From: Zhengitettix transpicula
Lineage: Eukaryota; Arthropoda; Insecta; Orthoptera; Tetrigidae
Reading direction: 5' to 3'
Length of the DNA stretch: 64,000 nucleotides
Assembly: GCA_037074705.1 (NCBI GenBank)
Contig: CM073591.1
Location: 34,204,587 to 34,268,586, forward strand
The position numbers and the translations under genes were made by a program. The notes below the pieces were generated by a model that saw nothing but the letters and a program-made list of their open reading frames with translations, was not told where the DNA came from and ran no database searches. Below are positions 10,798 through 22,172 of the stretch, one piece after another. Position 1 is the stretch's first letter; every line of letters starts with the position of its first letter.

Positions 10798-11746
10798 CAC
10801 TGGCTGGCCATATTATGACCACTCTATCAGTACTTCGTTGGGCAACCTTTTCCCTTCAACACAGCAGCAATTCTTATTGGTATAGGTTTCTCGAGACGTG
10901 ATGCAAGGAATATTCATGATCTAGTTCTGTGAGATTTGCGGATTATGAGTCCAGCTGCCAGATCGCACTTTAAACTTCGCACTCTGCTGAACTGGATTGA
11001 GATCTGGTGATTTCTGGGCCCACTTATGCAAGGTGAATCCTCCCTCATTGTCCTCAAACTACTCCTTCACGTTACTGGGAACCGTGGCATTGCGCATTGT
11101 CTTCTTGGAAGTACACACCAGCATTGGTACATTTGTCAAGATTGTACGATGACCGTGATTAGGTATGTTGTGCTATTCAGAAGTTGTTCCAGGGCCCAAA
11201 TCATGCCCGGAAAACATGCATCAAACCGTGCCACTGTCCTCACCAGCTTGATGTGAGATCCATTTTTTCTCACTCTACCATGATGCTGCTGGAAACGTGA
11301 TTCATCTGCCCAAAGTAATTATTTGCCAATCCTCTGATGCCCAATTCTAGCGTTCCTGTTCTTTTGATAACTGCAGACGGATAAGGTTTTAGAACAAGTC
11401 TTCGGCTTCAATGTGATTCAGAGAGCGCGTGCATAGATCATTTGAGTGAATCCCCAGATTAAGATCTGCGGTAATGTGATGCACTGTTGTCTTGTGCCCG
11501 TCTTGTCACTCACCATTGAGTGCCATTGACGGCCACAAATTGCATGTTCAAACCTACTTTTCAGGCTGACAGTCTACTAAATAAATACTTTAACAACAGC
11601 TGCTCTCGAACTTTAAGCGAACGCAGCTATTTCGCTGATGCTGGCTCTATGGCATCCAACACCAACCATCATCCCACGTTCAAAGTCTATTAAATCGCGT
11701 CTTTTATCTACAGGTAATTAGTCTAAAAAAATAGGACCAGTCAGTG
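10798..11746 (-). mobile_element. Decayed Tc1-like transposon
   Basis: A 949-bp element with similar inverted ends: CACTGGCTGGCC at the left (10798) and CACTGACTGGTCC read inward from the right (11746). A TA lies outside the right end (11747-11748), as expected of the Tc1/mariner target site. The minus strand between the ends encodes a broken transposase. The length is shorter than usual autonomous Tc1 elements, in line with small internal deletions. Confidence 0.75.
10827..11700 (-). pseudogene. Tc1-type DDE transposase, broken
   Basis: Minus-strand relic with the family's landmarks in order: LIDFERGMMVG and SISEIAAFA (DNA-binding region), GRQWHS, WADESRFQQHHGRVR, EDNAQCHGS holding the second catalytic aspartate, WAQKSPDLNPVQQ, and a C-terminus RIAAVLKGKGCPTKY followed by TGA at 10827-10829. 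The third acidic residue, normally the E of SPDLNPIE, is read here as Q. At least two stops and several frameshifts are present. An active enzyme would cut and paste the element at TA sites; this copy cannot. Family assignment is strong from motif order. Confidence 0.8.
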
Positions 11747-11748
11747 TA

Positions 11749-13140
11749 TTTTTCATTGCATTTATACCTATGAAGATGTTCTCCATTCTCATCAGTACAA
11801 GAAGATGATATACAAATGGGAGTGTTATTTGTGCAGTGCACTTATTTTTTGGAAAACTTTTAGTGCTATTAGTGAAGCGAAGTTCACCTTACAATTATTT
11901 TTTATTCCTTACTTTATATTTAACTTTTATTAATTGTGTAATGTTCTGTAATCCTAACATATTCTCTCTTATTTACGTATGTAGTATTCCTGATATTCTC
12001 CCTGATACTATTTCATGTAATTTTAAATATGTACACGTCAAATTCTTCATATCACTAGTTATGTATAGTCTTAAACATCTAGAGTAAAATATATAATTAA
12101 TGCATTTGTAATTCATATCAATTTGACTTGTCTTATTTCCTCAGCCGAGGACTAATGGAAGTAATAAATGTAATATCTAAATGTGGATACAATGAAAGAA
12201 ATATTCATTTAAATAACCAGTTTTTTTAAGTTTTAAATTTTTTAACTTACAAGTTATTTGTATTTAAAATCTCCGCCGATCCTTAAAAATATTTAAGACT
12301 TATCAAATCGATAATCATTAATTTGAATTGTAAATACTTCTAAATTCAAAATAGTTATTTGATTCCCAATAAATACATCAACGTTTACTCACAGCGCGGT
12401 TGGTAATAAGAAATATTGGGGATCGAAATCTTATCGTCCTTATTTGAGCGTCCCCTATTTCCCTCAAATTATCCAAGCACATACTGGGCTGAAGTACTTA
12501 TAAAGTGCCAGATCAGCTTCCTTACCAATTTTCCAAAATGGCCAGGGAAAATCAGGCCCACTGACCCCGTGCACTCCTAACTGACCAATGGGCTATGACA
12601 GTCGTCAGCAGGGGTGATAATTTATAAATAAGAATAATCTGAGAAGATTGTCTGTCCTGAACTGGGAATCACAGTTTTATTATAATTTTTCTTCCCGTTA
12701 GATTTAACTGCAGTATCTTGGAATTCAAGCTGGTTCATTCAGCATATGTTTATTTCCCATAATAAGAGTTTTACTCCTCCATCATTGACCAAATTACAAA
12801 GTTTGAACATTGGCTTAGAGCAGTATCTGCGGTTACCATATTTGGTACTGTATAACACAAGATACACAATACCATATGGTTCCTTCATATTTAAAAAAAC
12901 AACATCGAAAACATGTTCAGAAGATAAAATTATTCGTCAAAGTACGTCATTATTCTTCATTGCAAAGAGACACACGAATAGGTTTATTTGTCTGGGTATT
13001 AAAGTTGCGTTTAAAGCAGGGGACTGCATCTTCCAAGCAACAGGTAGAGAAAATCAATAGGAGCGACAGATAAGAGACTGACTGGAAGCGAAATATGCGT
13101 GGAGGATAAAAACTGCAAGGTAGACCACGGGTATGCAAGC
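11749..13140. other. No recognisable gene
   Basis: AT-rich to 12400, then a somewhat richer patch at 12400-12640. The frame at 12746-13060 (104 codons) has no known motif and an overlapping alternative frame of similar length, so I treat it as chance. Confidence 0.4.
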
Positions 13141-13142
13141 AC

Positions 13143-13181
13143 CTGTGCGTGTGCATGCGTGCGTGCGTGTGTGTGTGTGGT
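13143..13181. repeat. GT/GTGC-rich simple repeat
   Basis: Short imperfect microsatellite of GTGC and GT units ending in a run of six GT. Confidence 0.7.
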
Positions 13182-13199
13182 AAGAGTAGTGAGTGTGTA

Positions 13200-13400
13200 C
13201 TTACCCGGGTAGAAGCAGTCAATACACGGATGAGCAGGGGTCCAGGGAAGGAAGGACGCGCTGCGTCGGCGTCACGACACGGAGCGTCGGCAGTTCGCAG
13301 GACCGCCACCGTGCGGCGCTGGCGTCTTCATCTCACCTCGTCCGCGGAGAGCGCGGAGAGAGAGGAAGACAGACAGAGACGAGGAGAGGGGTTTAATTTT
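13200..13400. promoter_or_regulatory. CpG-rich island
   Basis: Marked local increase in GC and CpG (repeated GCGTCGGC, ACACGGAGCG, GTCCGCGGAGAGCGCGG strings) in an AT-rich setting, followed by purine-rich GAGAGAGG sequence. Several overlapping frames on both strands come from the high GC alone. It could be a promoter or a first exon of an unrecognised gene, but no coding or splice evidence decides this. Confidence 0.3.
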
Positions 13401-13559
13401 AAATGGGACATAATGTCTTTATTACAAGGATCCTTTATACGCCAACAAATTCAATTTGAAAATCAACAAAAGTGTTAAAACAAACAGTTTTTTTATCTCC
13501 CTTTCTCTCTCCGTCAGTCCGTTCGTTCGTTCCCTCCGTCTCCCTTCCGCAGATTGAGT

Positions 13560-13980
13560 AAAAAGTCGGAAAGAGAAAGCGGCGTCCAACTTAGTGGGAG
13601 GGTGGGGTGGGTTATATTAAATCTTTTCCGGAGCATTTCATGCGTAGAGTATTGCGCCGAATGAAATTAAGGTGACGCGTTACGAGGAATTGATACTCGC
13701 CAAAGGAATTCCTTGCTAAAGTATCGGAGCCCAGAGACTTGCAAATTAGTTTCCAGGCGGGGGGGAAATGTTTATCTGGGCCGATTTTAAAAAAGGAACA
13801 AATCGCTGCTTCCTCCTCCCGATTGTAAATACCTCGATTAAGATTAAAAGCTTTGCTGTGGTTAATTAATTACGAGGACGGGTAATCGAAAACGTTTGTT
13901 GCAGAGGACGACTTTTAACCTCTCTAAGCTTATTATCACCCACCAGGTGAGGCGACGAGCAATTAAGACAGTAAATTATT
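13560..13980. promoter_or_regulatory. Candidate enhancer with homeodomain cores
   Basis: Non-repetitive block of high complexity. It holds GGTTAATTAATTACGAGG near 13860, ATTAAGATTAAAAG near 13837, GCAATTAAGACAG near 13957 and a CACCAGGTGAGG E-box near 13940. It contains no open frame of note. The density of TAATTA-type cores in otherwise GC-moderate sequence resembles conserved noncoding elements near developmental genes; this is inference. Confidence 0.3.
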
Positions 13981-14308
13981 ACGATGAAAACAACCTATGT
14001 GACTTCCAGGACCAAAAAAAAATTATCTCAGCTTATTATTTACATTATGAATATTATTTCTGAGAATAACACGGTTTACTTACTCTTCAGAGGTAGAAAA
14101 ATTGTTGGGCTTATAGCATAATCGAAACGTTTTAAAAAAAATCTTTGAAAGTAATTTTTTATGGCCTGTGTCACTCTAGTGAAATTACATTAAATATTCT
14201 TAATTAACAGGAAAAGTGGTTAATATTACATATTTTTAACTATATAAATAATATAATCAATTTATTTCTCCGTATAAGTTAGTGCATTAATGGACGTTTT
14301 ATTAACTA
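13981..14308. other. AT-rich sequence, nothing recognised
   Basis: No gene or repeat recognised up to the Helitron boundary. Confidence 0.5.
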
Positions 14309-14931
14309 CTAGCTAGGTGTCCGGCGTTGCTCGTGTACTTATTTATATAAACTCGAAAAAGTATTTAATTGAATACTTAAATATATTCCTTGAGTATTTC
14401 AGGATATAATCGTCACTCAGTCTTCATACATTACGAAATATTACATTGATGAAATTTTTAGCTAGACTCACAACTAATACAGCGCGAAAATTAACTTACA
14501 TTCTCCCCAATGATGGTAAAGTAATTCGTATTCTTCTTTATTATCATTCAATGGAATATTGCTGTATAAAATTATACTTTTTATTTAAAGAAAATGTTTC
14601 TGCTTTATTTCATTCCTAATAAAGGAGATATTTCCTTTGTTCGTTGCGTAGTAACGTCTCTCTCTCGCGTGACGTCATTGTCTCTTGGCGCGCAGTAATT
14701 TAAAATTTAATGATCACGGTTTTTAATTATAATTCTTTCCACATGTATGCTAGGCGTTTCTCACCCTCACAGTACCGTTTCTCGATTTTGGCAGAATACG
14801 TATACCAATTTTTGTTGCATTTTGTCCACGCGATAAAATTTTTATAAAGAACAACGTAAATACATACATACATACATACATACATACATACATACATACA
14901 TACAAATATACATCCTTTTTTATTATATAGA
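14309..14931 (-). mobile_element. Non-autonomous Helitron-like element, copy H1
   Basis: Read on the minus strand, the element begins TCTATATAATAAAAAAGGAT and ends GGACACCTAGCTAG, with A immediately before and T immediately after. That is the TC...CTRR layout and A/T insertion site of Helitrons. Inner landmarks shared by all four copies are a TGCAACAAAAATTGG block, GTGACGTCA near 14671 on the plus strand, and a GTACACGAGCAACGCC stretch near the 3' end. It contains a TACA microsatellite at 14861-14904. I did not find a clean 3' hairpin, which lowers certainty on the class. It encodes no Rep/helicase. Confidence 0.65.
14861..14904. repeat. TACA microsatellite inside H1
   Basis: About eleven uninterrupted TACA units. 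The other Helitron copies have only a few units at the same place (near 16609, 18932 and 51650), so the expansion is specific to this copy. Confidence 0.9.
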
Positions 14932-16581
14932 TAGATTTAATCATTCATTAATATTATTATGACTGTCATAATCTACTTATCCTTCAGGTAAGCCTGACAC
15001 CGCTCTTCAGGTAACAGTTTTAAATAAAAGATTCCAGAAGACGAAAACCTACTCCGCTGTTTCAAAATTTTACAATATTATTAATATGCGAATTTTTCAA
15101 CATTTATTATTAATACACGTTTAAAATATCCCTAAAGTCTATTTATAAGATATAATAGTATAATTTCTTTCTGTTGATCAGTTTAAAATTTTGTTTGTGT
15201 TCCTAAAATCCATTTTAAATAATAACTTAAATCATAAATGAGAGTTACCGGTCTTGTCGAGGACATTTTTATTTTTAATAGTTTTGATGATTTAAAAATG
15301 GATACTTGCGGGAGAATATTTTTTATAGAGAACTCCGTTTGTGATCATTAAGTAGTTTACGAAATATTTTCTTTTCTTAGCATTCTCTTGAACCTCTTCT
15401 AAACAGCCTCTAACATACCGTTTTTTTATCATATCATATCAATATGACACGTCTATAATAAGAGTCTAATAACTGAAAAAAAACGTGGAGCCATTTTGAG
15501 TCATTTAAATTAATCTGTTATTAAATCAAACGAAGGTAAATATTTTTATCAGACTTAATAATATGAAATGGTATTTTAAATCCTTATAATGCTTTGAAAT
15601 AAAAATAGTATAATACTAATACTATAATACTAATTCTCATCAAGTTTTGTTTCGTTTCTCAGAGAGAAGGGAAGATATAAAATGAATGAATGCAATTAGC
15701 TACCCGTCAGTATAAGTCGATCATGGCTTCACTTCTGTTACGTGAAAGTGGTTCCATATCGAAATTCATTTTCATTATCCCTCGCAGTGTTTTTTAATGT
15801 TTATAGGTAAAGCTGATGCAGTAATGTGATTGTTGATGGAGGTTACTCTCAAATATTTATAGGCTAGTCTCCGTTTAGTTTGAAAGTGAGATCAATGAAT
15901 GAAGTGAATAAACACTAATAATGAATTCTTTGGTTGCCTGTCAAACTAAAAATCTTACTTAAATTTCACTTGAAGTACTGGTCTGTGGGTAAAATTTTAA
16001 CGAAGTTTTCTTGGAGTCTTTACACATGTTTGTTTGACAATCTTGAAATTTTATGAATATTTCTTGTCATGTACCAGATGAAAGGCTCGTGGACTTTAAA
16101 GTAATATTTAAGGTGAGTTCAACATTTTCTTAAAAATATAAATTATTATTATTTACGACAGAAGTAAGAGGAAGAATCAGAATATTATTAATCATGGTTT
16201 TAATTTGAGTTTCTGGGTCAATCACAAGGTGAAATTGAAGTTAGAAAAGTTAAGAAATTGTAAGGGATTATGTAATAAAATTTAAGAAAGTGGGGTGAAG
16301 ATGAGTTCTTCGACACGTTGATATAAAAAAATCTTCGTTTAGAACACGAGCAGAGAACCCGTAATATTATCGTAAACGTTTTTACACATGATTCAGCCCA
16401 GTCGTAGGAAGGTACATAACACAGTTTTCATTAGTTGATGAAAGGCATGTGAGTAATAATATGCTATGTTCCAATGAATGTGCGAAATATTTTTTAGAAT
16501 TGTTTTTAATTATCTTTAACCACTCGTAATTGTAGGTATTGAAGACTCATTTAGTACTTTTCTACTTATTATTTGTCTTAA
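14932..16581. other. AT-rich sequence, nothing recognised
   Basis: No gene, repeat or convincing motif recognised across this stretch between H1 and H2. Confidence 0.5.
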
Positions 16582-17186
16582 TCTATATAATAAAAAGGAT
16601 GTATATTTGTATGTATGTATGTATGTATTTACGTTAATTTCTATACAAATTTAAAAGCGTGGATAGATTGCAACAAAAATTGGTACACAAATTCTTCAAA
16701 ACACGAGAAACGGTACTGTGAGGGTGAGAAACGCCTAGCATACATGTGGAAAGAATTATAATTAAAAATCGTGATCATTAAATATTAAATTAATGCGCGC
16801 CCTGAGAAAATGACGTCACGCGAGAGAGAGACGTTACTACGCAACGAACAAAGGAAATATTTCCTTTATTAGGAATGAAATAAAGCAGAAATATGTTCTT
16901 TAAATAAAAAGTATAATTTTATACAGCAATACTCCATCGAATGGTAATAAAGAAGAATACGAATTACTTTACCATCCTTGCGGAAAATGTAAGTTAATTT
17001 TCGCGCTATATTAGTTGTGAGTCTAGCTAACAATTTCATCAATGTAATATTTCGTAATGTATGAAGACTGAGTGACAATTGACAATTATATTCTGAAATA
17101 CTCAAGGAATATATTTAAGTATTCAATTAAATACTTTTTCGAGTTTATATAAATAAGTACACGAGCAAAGCCGGGCACCCAGCTAG
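16582..17186 (+). mobile_element. Non-autonomous Helitron-like element, copy H2
   Basis: Plus-strand copy in opposite orientation to H1: TCTATATAATAAAAAGGATG at the start, CCGGGCACCCAGCTAG at the end, flanked by A (16581) and T (17187). Length 605 bp. Similarity to H1 is high over the whole length, including the AACGGTACTGTGAGGGTGAG block. The minus frame 16869-17105 is a by-product of this copy and shows no Helitron protein domain. Confidence 0.65.
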
Positions 17187-18202
17187 TATATCAATAAAAA
17201 AACCGTTTCCTTGGATATTTCTGTTATTTTTGCATAGAAAAAGTTTAAAATAAACTTTCCATCTGATTACACAACACTGCATCATAATAACATCAACTTG
17301 TTAATTCATACCGGGATCACTACCAACCAAAGATTTTGATTAAATTTATGTTCGCAATATTGGTAAAGCTGCATTTGTCTTTGGATCTGATTAATACTTT
17401 GAATTTATTTTTATAAAGATCAGTCAGTGCAAAACTGTAAACAGTAGAAAATGTTTTAGAAACAATTTTAGGTAATCAGTTGGGTAACTAACTAGCATTG
17501 AAATAAAATTTATATATGACTGTTAATAAATGATTTTATTATTTATAATATTTGTAGTAAAATAAAACTGTAATTTATCGGTTAATTAGACAAGGATTTT
17601 TTTAAATGACTAAATTAGTACATATTTCAGTCCTCGTGTGGACTCTTTTGCAGGCAAAGAGAACATGGTAAGTGTAAATACAGAGATATGTAGGGCTACA
17701 TTATCTCTGAATTTACTTTTACTATGTTATCTTTTCCATTAATAGAGTCAAGATGAAGACTGAAGCAGGTCGTAATTTTTCAATTGTCTTTTATTGAGTG
17801 TTGTTCATCAAGTTTTTATATAACACCGTTAAGGTTAAAAAAATCAAAATCGAATCAGTTGCTCGCCAATGGTTTTAGTTTAACATAATTTCAGTAATGC
17901 CTTCAAGAAGGACAAATTGTCGACGTTAAAGAACAAATTAATTGGCTACTACAGTACTTTAGGTTTTCACAATTATGGTGAAAATATTTACTTTTCATTC
18001 CGATGACGTCCTCTAATTAAGTACCTTTTCGTATTTTTCGCTCTGAAATTTTCGTTATTTAAAAAGCTATTATAACAATAAGTCTAAGACAAATAGTCCA
18101 ATTTTAAAATACTGCTTTTAGATCCCAAATCATTTATTGTACTGAGTTTCCATGAATCAGAAATATTCAAGATTGACAAACGTGGTATCAATATGTTTAA
18201 TA
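17187..18202. other. AT-rich sequence, nothing recognised
   Basis: No gene or known repeat recognised between H2 and H3. Confidence 0.5.
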
Positions 18203-18965
18203 CTAGCTGGGTTCCCGGAGTTGTCCGTGTACTTATTTATACAAATCCGAAAATATTTAATTCTATATTAATCTTTAGTCAAGAATTGATTTAACTTAAA
18301 CCTAACTGTTCCTAGTTCCGTACATACTTTCGACCGATGGTGCATTAATTGAACATTGAATTTTATTTCATGAATCCCAACAAACATACCTCCGAATTTC
18401 TTTGCGACTAGAATATTTAAATATACTCCTTGAGTATTGCAGGATATAATTGTCCCTCAGTCTTCAGGCATTTCGAAAGATTAAATTGAAGAAAATCTTA
18501 GCTATATGCATAGTGTAAACAAATGGTCGCCATATTAGAGACACTGATATGGCACGAAAATAAACTTACCTTTTCCGCATGGATCGTTAAGTATTTCCTA
18601 TTGTTTTTTATTATCATTCGATGGAGTATTACTGGATAAAATTATACTTTATATTCAATGAAAATATTTCTGCTTTATTTCGTTACGGAAAAAGGAACTA
18701 TTTCCTTTGTTCGTCGCGTAGTAACGTCTCGCTATCGCATGACGTCATGGTATCTTGGCGCGCAGTAATTTAGCACAAAATGATCACATTTTTCAAATTA
18801 TAATTCTTTCCAGCATTATGCTAGGGGTTTCTCACCCCCACAATACCGTTTCTCGTGTTTTGAAGAATATGTGAACCAATTTTTGTTGCAATCAATCCAC
18901 ACATTTCAATCTGTATAGAATTTAACGTAAATACATACAGACATACATCCTTTTTATTATATAGA
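18203..18965 (-). mobile_element. Helitron-like element, longer copy H3
   Basis: Minus-strand copy with the same ends and A/T flanks, but 763 bp long. Relative to H1 it holds roughly 150 extra bases near 18265-18415, close to its 3' end. This may be an insertion or part of a longer parental form lost from the others. The GTGACGTCA-like block and CAATACCGTTTCTCGTGTTT segment are conserved. Confidence 0.65.
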
Positions 18966-19489
18966 TAAACGATTATATCCGTAACCAGATTTTGTGCCTC
19001 AAAGTATAACTTTACATCATTTGCTTTCCTTCCTCTTTCTATAAATTGTTAAGGACCATCAAATTTTCTTTATTATAAAAGATTTTGCAAAGGGTAATAT
19101 TATCGAAACGATTCTACCGTCGTTTCCCTGTTCTAACGGAAGAGTTAAAATTAGATAAAAAAACCAGCCAAATAACAGACAAAAATAATTTAATTATATA
19201 ATTAGTATACTATTAACACTGAAGCGTTTAGTATGGTTTTTCCTACCCCTTCTATTATTTTAAGGGAAATATGACCCTTTTTCCAAATAGTGCTTTAGTT
19301 TAACTTGAAAGTAAATATTACTTTCTTCCATAGTAGAAATGTTTCAGTGTGTCCATTCATGGTATAATTTAAGATTTGCTTGTTCTATTTTTCAATGTAA
19401 TTTTACTCCTACTTCGTTTATAAGTTTTATCCATCGCATCATTTCGACGTTTATTGTTATAATTTACTGCTCTTTTGTTTAGTGACGGA
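18966..19489. other. AT-rich sequence, nothing recognised
   Basis: No gene or repeat recognised. Confidence 0.5.
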
Positions 19490-19760
19490 TACTAAATCGT
19501 TAGCTGAGGTCTAATGTGATTATACGACACGTATTCTGAGTAAATCCTCCGCTAGTAATGCGGCATCACTTGAACGGAACTCTAAGCTGGGTGGGATTTA
19601 AGCAAGTCCATTAGCGAGACATTGGCTGATGGACAAGATGATACTTCAAATCTCATAAATCACACGCTAATTGGCTAATGGGCGCTTTCCCATTGTGAAG
19701 CCAATTACGGAAACGGCGATGGAGGATCAGAAAACAGCGGCCGTTGAGTATGTTACACGA
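19490..19760. promoter_or_regulatory. Candidate enhancer island
   Basis: Higher-complexity block with CGCTAATTGGCTAATGGG near 19666, GCCAATTACGG near 19701 and CCATTAGCGAG near 19609: several homeodomain and CCAAT-like cores in about 100 bp. No open frame. It does not resemble any repeat here. Regulatory function is inference. Confidence 0.3.
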
Positions 19761-20043
19761 AGTTTCTTTTGTAACGTGCCACTGCCATCATACTAAATGT
19801 GCTCCATACACGTAATAAGGTCAGTACAAACCCTTTTCGTTTCCTCATATAAGCCTACAGTTACAGAAGAAAACAAGTCCGTTTAAAAAATAATCGATTC
19901 AGCCTTATTTTAGTCTCACATTTTACAAAACGTGGACATACGACTAAAGTCTGTAATTCACTGCGTCACCTGAACAAGAACAAGTTTATGGATAATCAAT
20001 AAATCTAAAACGACAGATTGCTGGAAGGCAACTACGCCAACAA

Positions 20044-20272
20044 TTATATTAATGAATATGAATACAATATTGCCAAAAAACAGACCCCACAAGAATAAAA
20101 ACAGGTACAACGTTTCTTCCACAGATTTGTCGATTTTCTCAAGTACACAAACAAGAAACACGTTTCGTGTACTGAAGCAGGTCCACAAATATGTAGAAAA
20201 AACGTTGTACCTGTTTTTATTCTTGTGAGCTCTGTTGTTTGATCATATTGTTCACGATCGTAATATAAATAT
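20044..20272. repeat. Long palindrome (inverted repeat of about 110-bp arms)
   Basis: The perfect core is 28 bp: 20088-20115 is the exact reverse complement of 20200-20227. Similarity of the arms continues inward, including GTACAC near 20147 facing GTGTAC near 20167, and outward through CAATAT near 20065 and its complement near 20245. Nearly the whole 230 bp can thus fold as one imperfect hairpin. Two overlapping minus-strand frames here are by-products. It may be a foldback or MITE element; no target duplication was identified. Confidence 0.75.
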
Positions 20273-21120
20273 ACAGACGTAAATTTTAACATTAATTTAA
20301 TTAATGAATTTATGAAACCAGAACTCTGTTATAATACGTTTCAGACAATTAAAATATTATAATGTATAACCATAATTGTTTCTAAACCTCTATTTGTAAA
20401 TAAAGTTTATTTTATCCTTTGATGATTCGTGTCTAATGTTACTTCTCCTCTGAAGATCATTTTCAAACATAGGATAAGGAATATGAATTAATATTAAAAC
20501 AAAGTGTTCTGAACGGGAACCAAAGGGAGTTCTAGGTACGACCGTTTCAACAACTGATGGAGACGGTTGGAAAATGAATTAAATAAGCCGAGTGCTCAGA
20601 AAATCGTCAACACCGATTAATTATTGGCTCAAAAAGGGAAAAAAATAAATTCATTATTATACATTAACATCCTCCTTAAGCCCTTTCCTGAATGTTACAA
20701 AAAGTACAGCCTTCCATTACATTTGGGATTTAATTTATTTACAGTTACAGTTAATTAAATTACAGAACATATGTCACAAAAAGACTACTGAACCTTCATA
20801 TAGAAATTGGCTAAATATTTTTTTATACAATTGTTCAAAATATTTAAGTAGTCTTTTTTTTAATATTAGAAATTATGATGAAGCTAGCGAAAACGTAATC
20901 TGCAAGATAATATTCAGAATAATGATTTTCTCTCTACTATCCTGCGATTACAACATTCTGAAAAGAGCATAGGAAAGAGTGTTTAGAAAATTAGTCACAT
21001 TTACTGACCACAACGCATATTATGTGACAATGTCGTGAACCGGAAATTGTGTACAGTACGCAATGAAAGATGAAGTATAATTTTATTAAAAATTGAAGGA
21101 TCTAGTAAAGATCTGGAGTA
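20273..21120. other. AT-rich sequence, nothing recognised
   Basis: No gene or repeat recognised. Confidence 0.5.
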
Positions 21121-21191
21121 GACAGTGTAGCTCAAATGGTGAAGAGTCTTGCTAACTAGCCGTGATCCTGAGTTCGATTTCAGGTTCTGTC
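21121..21191 (+). tRNA. tRNA-like sequence (pseudogene or SINE head)
   Basis: 71 nt with tRNA signals: acceptor ends GACAG/CTGTC pair over five positions, the A-box-like TAGCTCAAATGG is at 21128-21139, and the T-arm is CTGAG-TTCGATT-TTCAG with the B-box core GTTCGATTTC. A T9 run at 21198-21206 would serve as a polymerase III terminator. The anticodon stem pairs poorly and no anticodon can be assigned, so a functional tRNA is unlikely. It is better read as a decayed tRNA gene or the head of a tRNA-derived SINE. Confidence 0.5.
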
Positions 21192-21206
21192 GAGTCATTT
21201 TTTTTT

Positions 21207-22107
21207 CTATTTTACTTCATGTATATAAGTTCACCAAGCTTCCGAGATGACCTTTAACATAAGAATTTCTACTCAATAATAATTAAAATTTATTTCACGT
21301 ACATAAAACAAAAAACTGACTAATAACGCGAAAGGAGGACCTACTTAATCAACGTTTAGGTTCAGTGATGATCTCAACAACGAAAGTCTTACGTCGTAGA
21401 CACAGCGACGAAGCCATCGTGAAGAAACGAAACGAAACTCTCGTAGTTCGGCGAATCACACATTTGCCCGATATTCCTCAATATATGAGCCCGAAAACTA
21501 GTCTTCTGTAAAAAATATTTTTAGAGCTGTTTTCCTTTGCAGGAAATATATAATTCAATTATAACCAAACATTTTGAAAACAATTCTGAAACACTTGCTT
21601 CAAGGTACCTTCTACATATACGTCGGGGATTTCTTCGAAAGAAAATATAGCACATTTTGGCTTTCTCATTTCGGATCTACTCTACCACTCAAAAGAGTCA
21701 AGTAGAGTAACAGTATTCCCTATGAATACAGGATAAATAATTTAAATAATTAATAAGTTATGTTTAATTTAGTTATCTCAACTAACGAAAAGGAAATTTT
21801 ACTTCAGCGTGAGAGCTGTGTATTTATACCTGAAATTACAAAGAAAAATCATTTATTTATATATATTATTTACATTTCTAAATCAATATGCACGAAAATA
21901 TACATAAAAATAGATATGTACAAATATATGTATTTATATTATCGTTATTTTTGGAAAAAATTGTATGATTATTCATGATTAAATAATTATAAAAATTATA
22001 CTTGCATTCGGTTATTAAAAAATAACATAAGGAGAACCGAATACTTTGAATTAATTTTTATAGAAAAAAAAATTTACGTTTTAAAAGTGCGCGGTGTAAA
22101 GTGCATA
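21207..22107. other. AT-rich sequence, nothing recognised
   Basis: No gene or repeat recognised. The block 21340-21500 is somewhat richer. The frame 21760-21978 is a low-complexity chance frame. Confidence 0.5.
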
Positions 22108-22172
22108 AACATTTGTTATATATTTAAAAATTATTTTCACTCAGAAATACGGGCCATGAAAACAATTATTTT
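22108..22172 (+). repeat. Left arm of 65-bp inverted repeat
   Basis: 65 bp matching the reverse complement of 22734-22798 with a single mismatch that I can see. It contains CTCAGAAATACGGGCCATGA. The near-identity shows a recent origin compared with the other, much more diverged, repeats of the window. Confidence 0.85.

Noticed and set aside
13149..13478. 109-codon frame and opposing 119-codon frame in the CpG island
   Set aside because: Multiple overlapping frames on both strands are expected from high GC, and none has a domain.
16869..17105. 78-codon minus frame as a possible Helitron protein
   Set aside because: Lies in a non-autonomous copy and shows no Rep or helicase motif.
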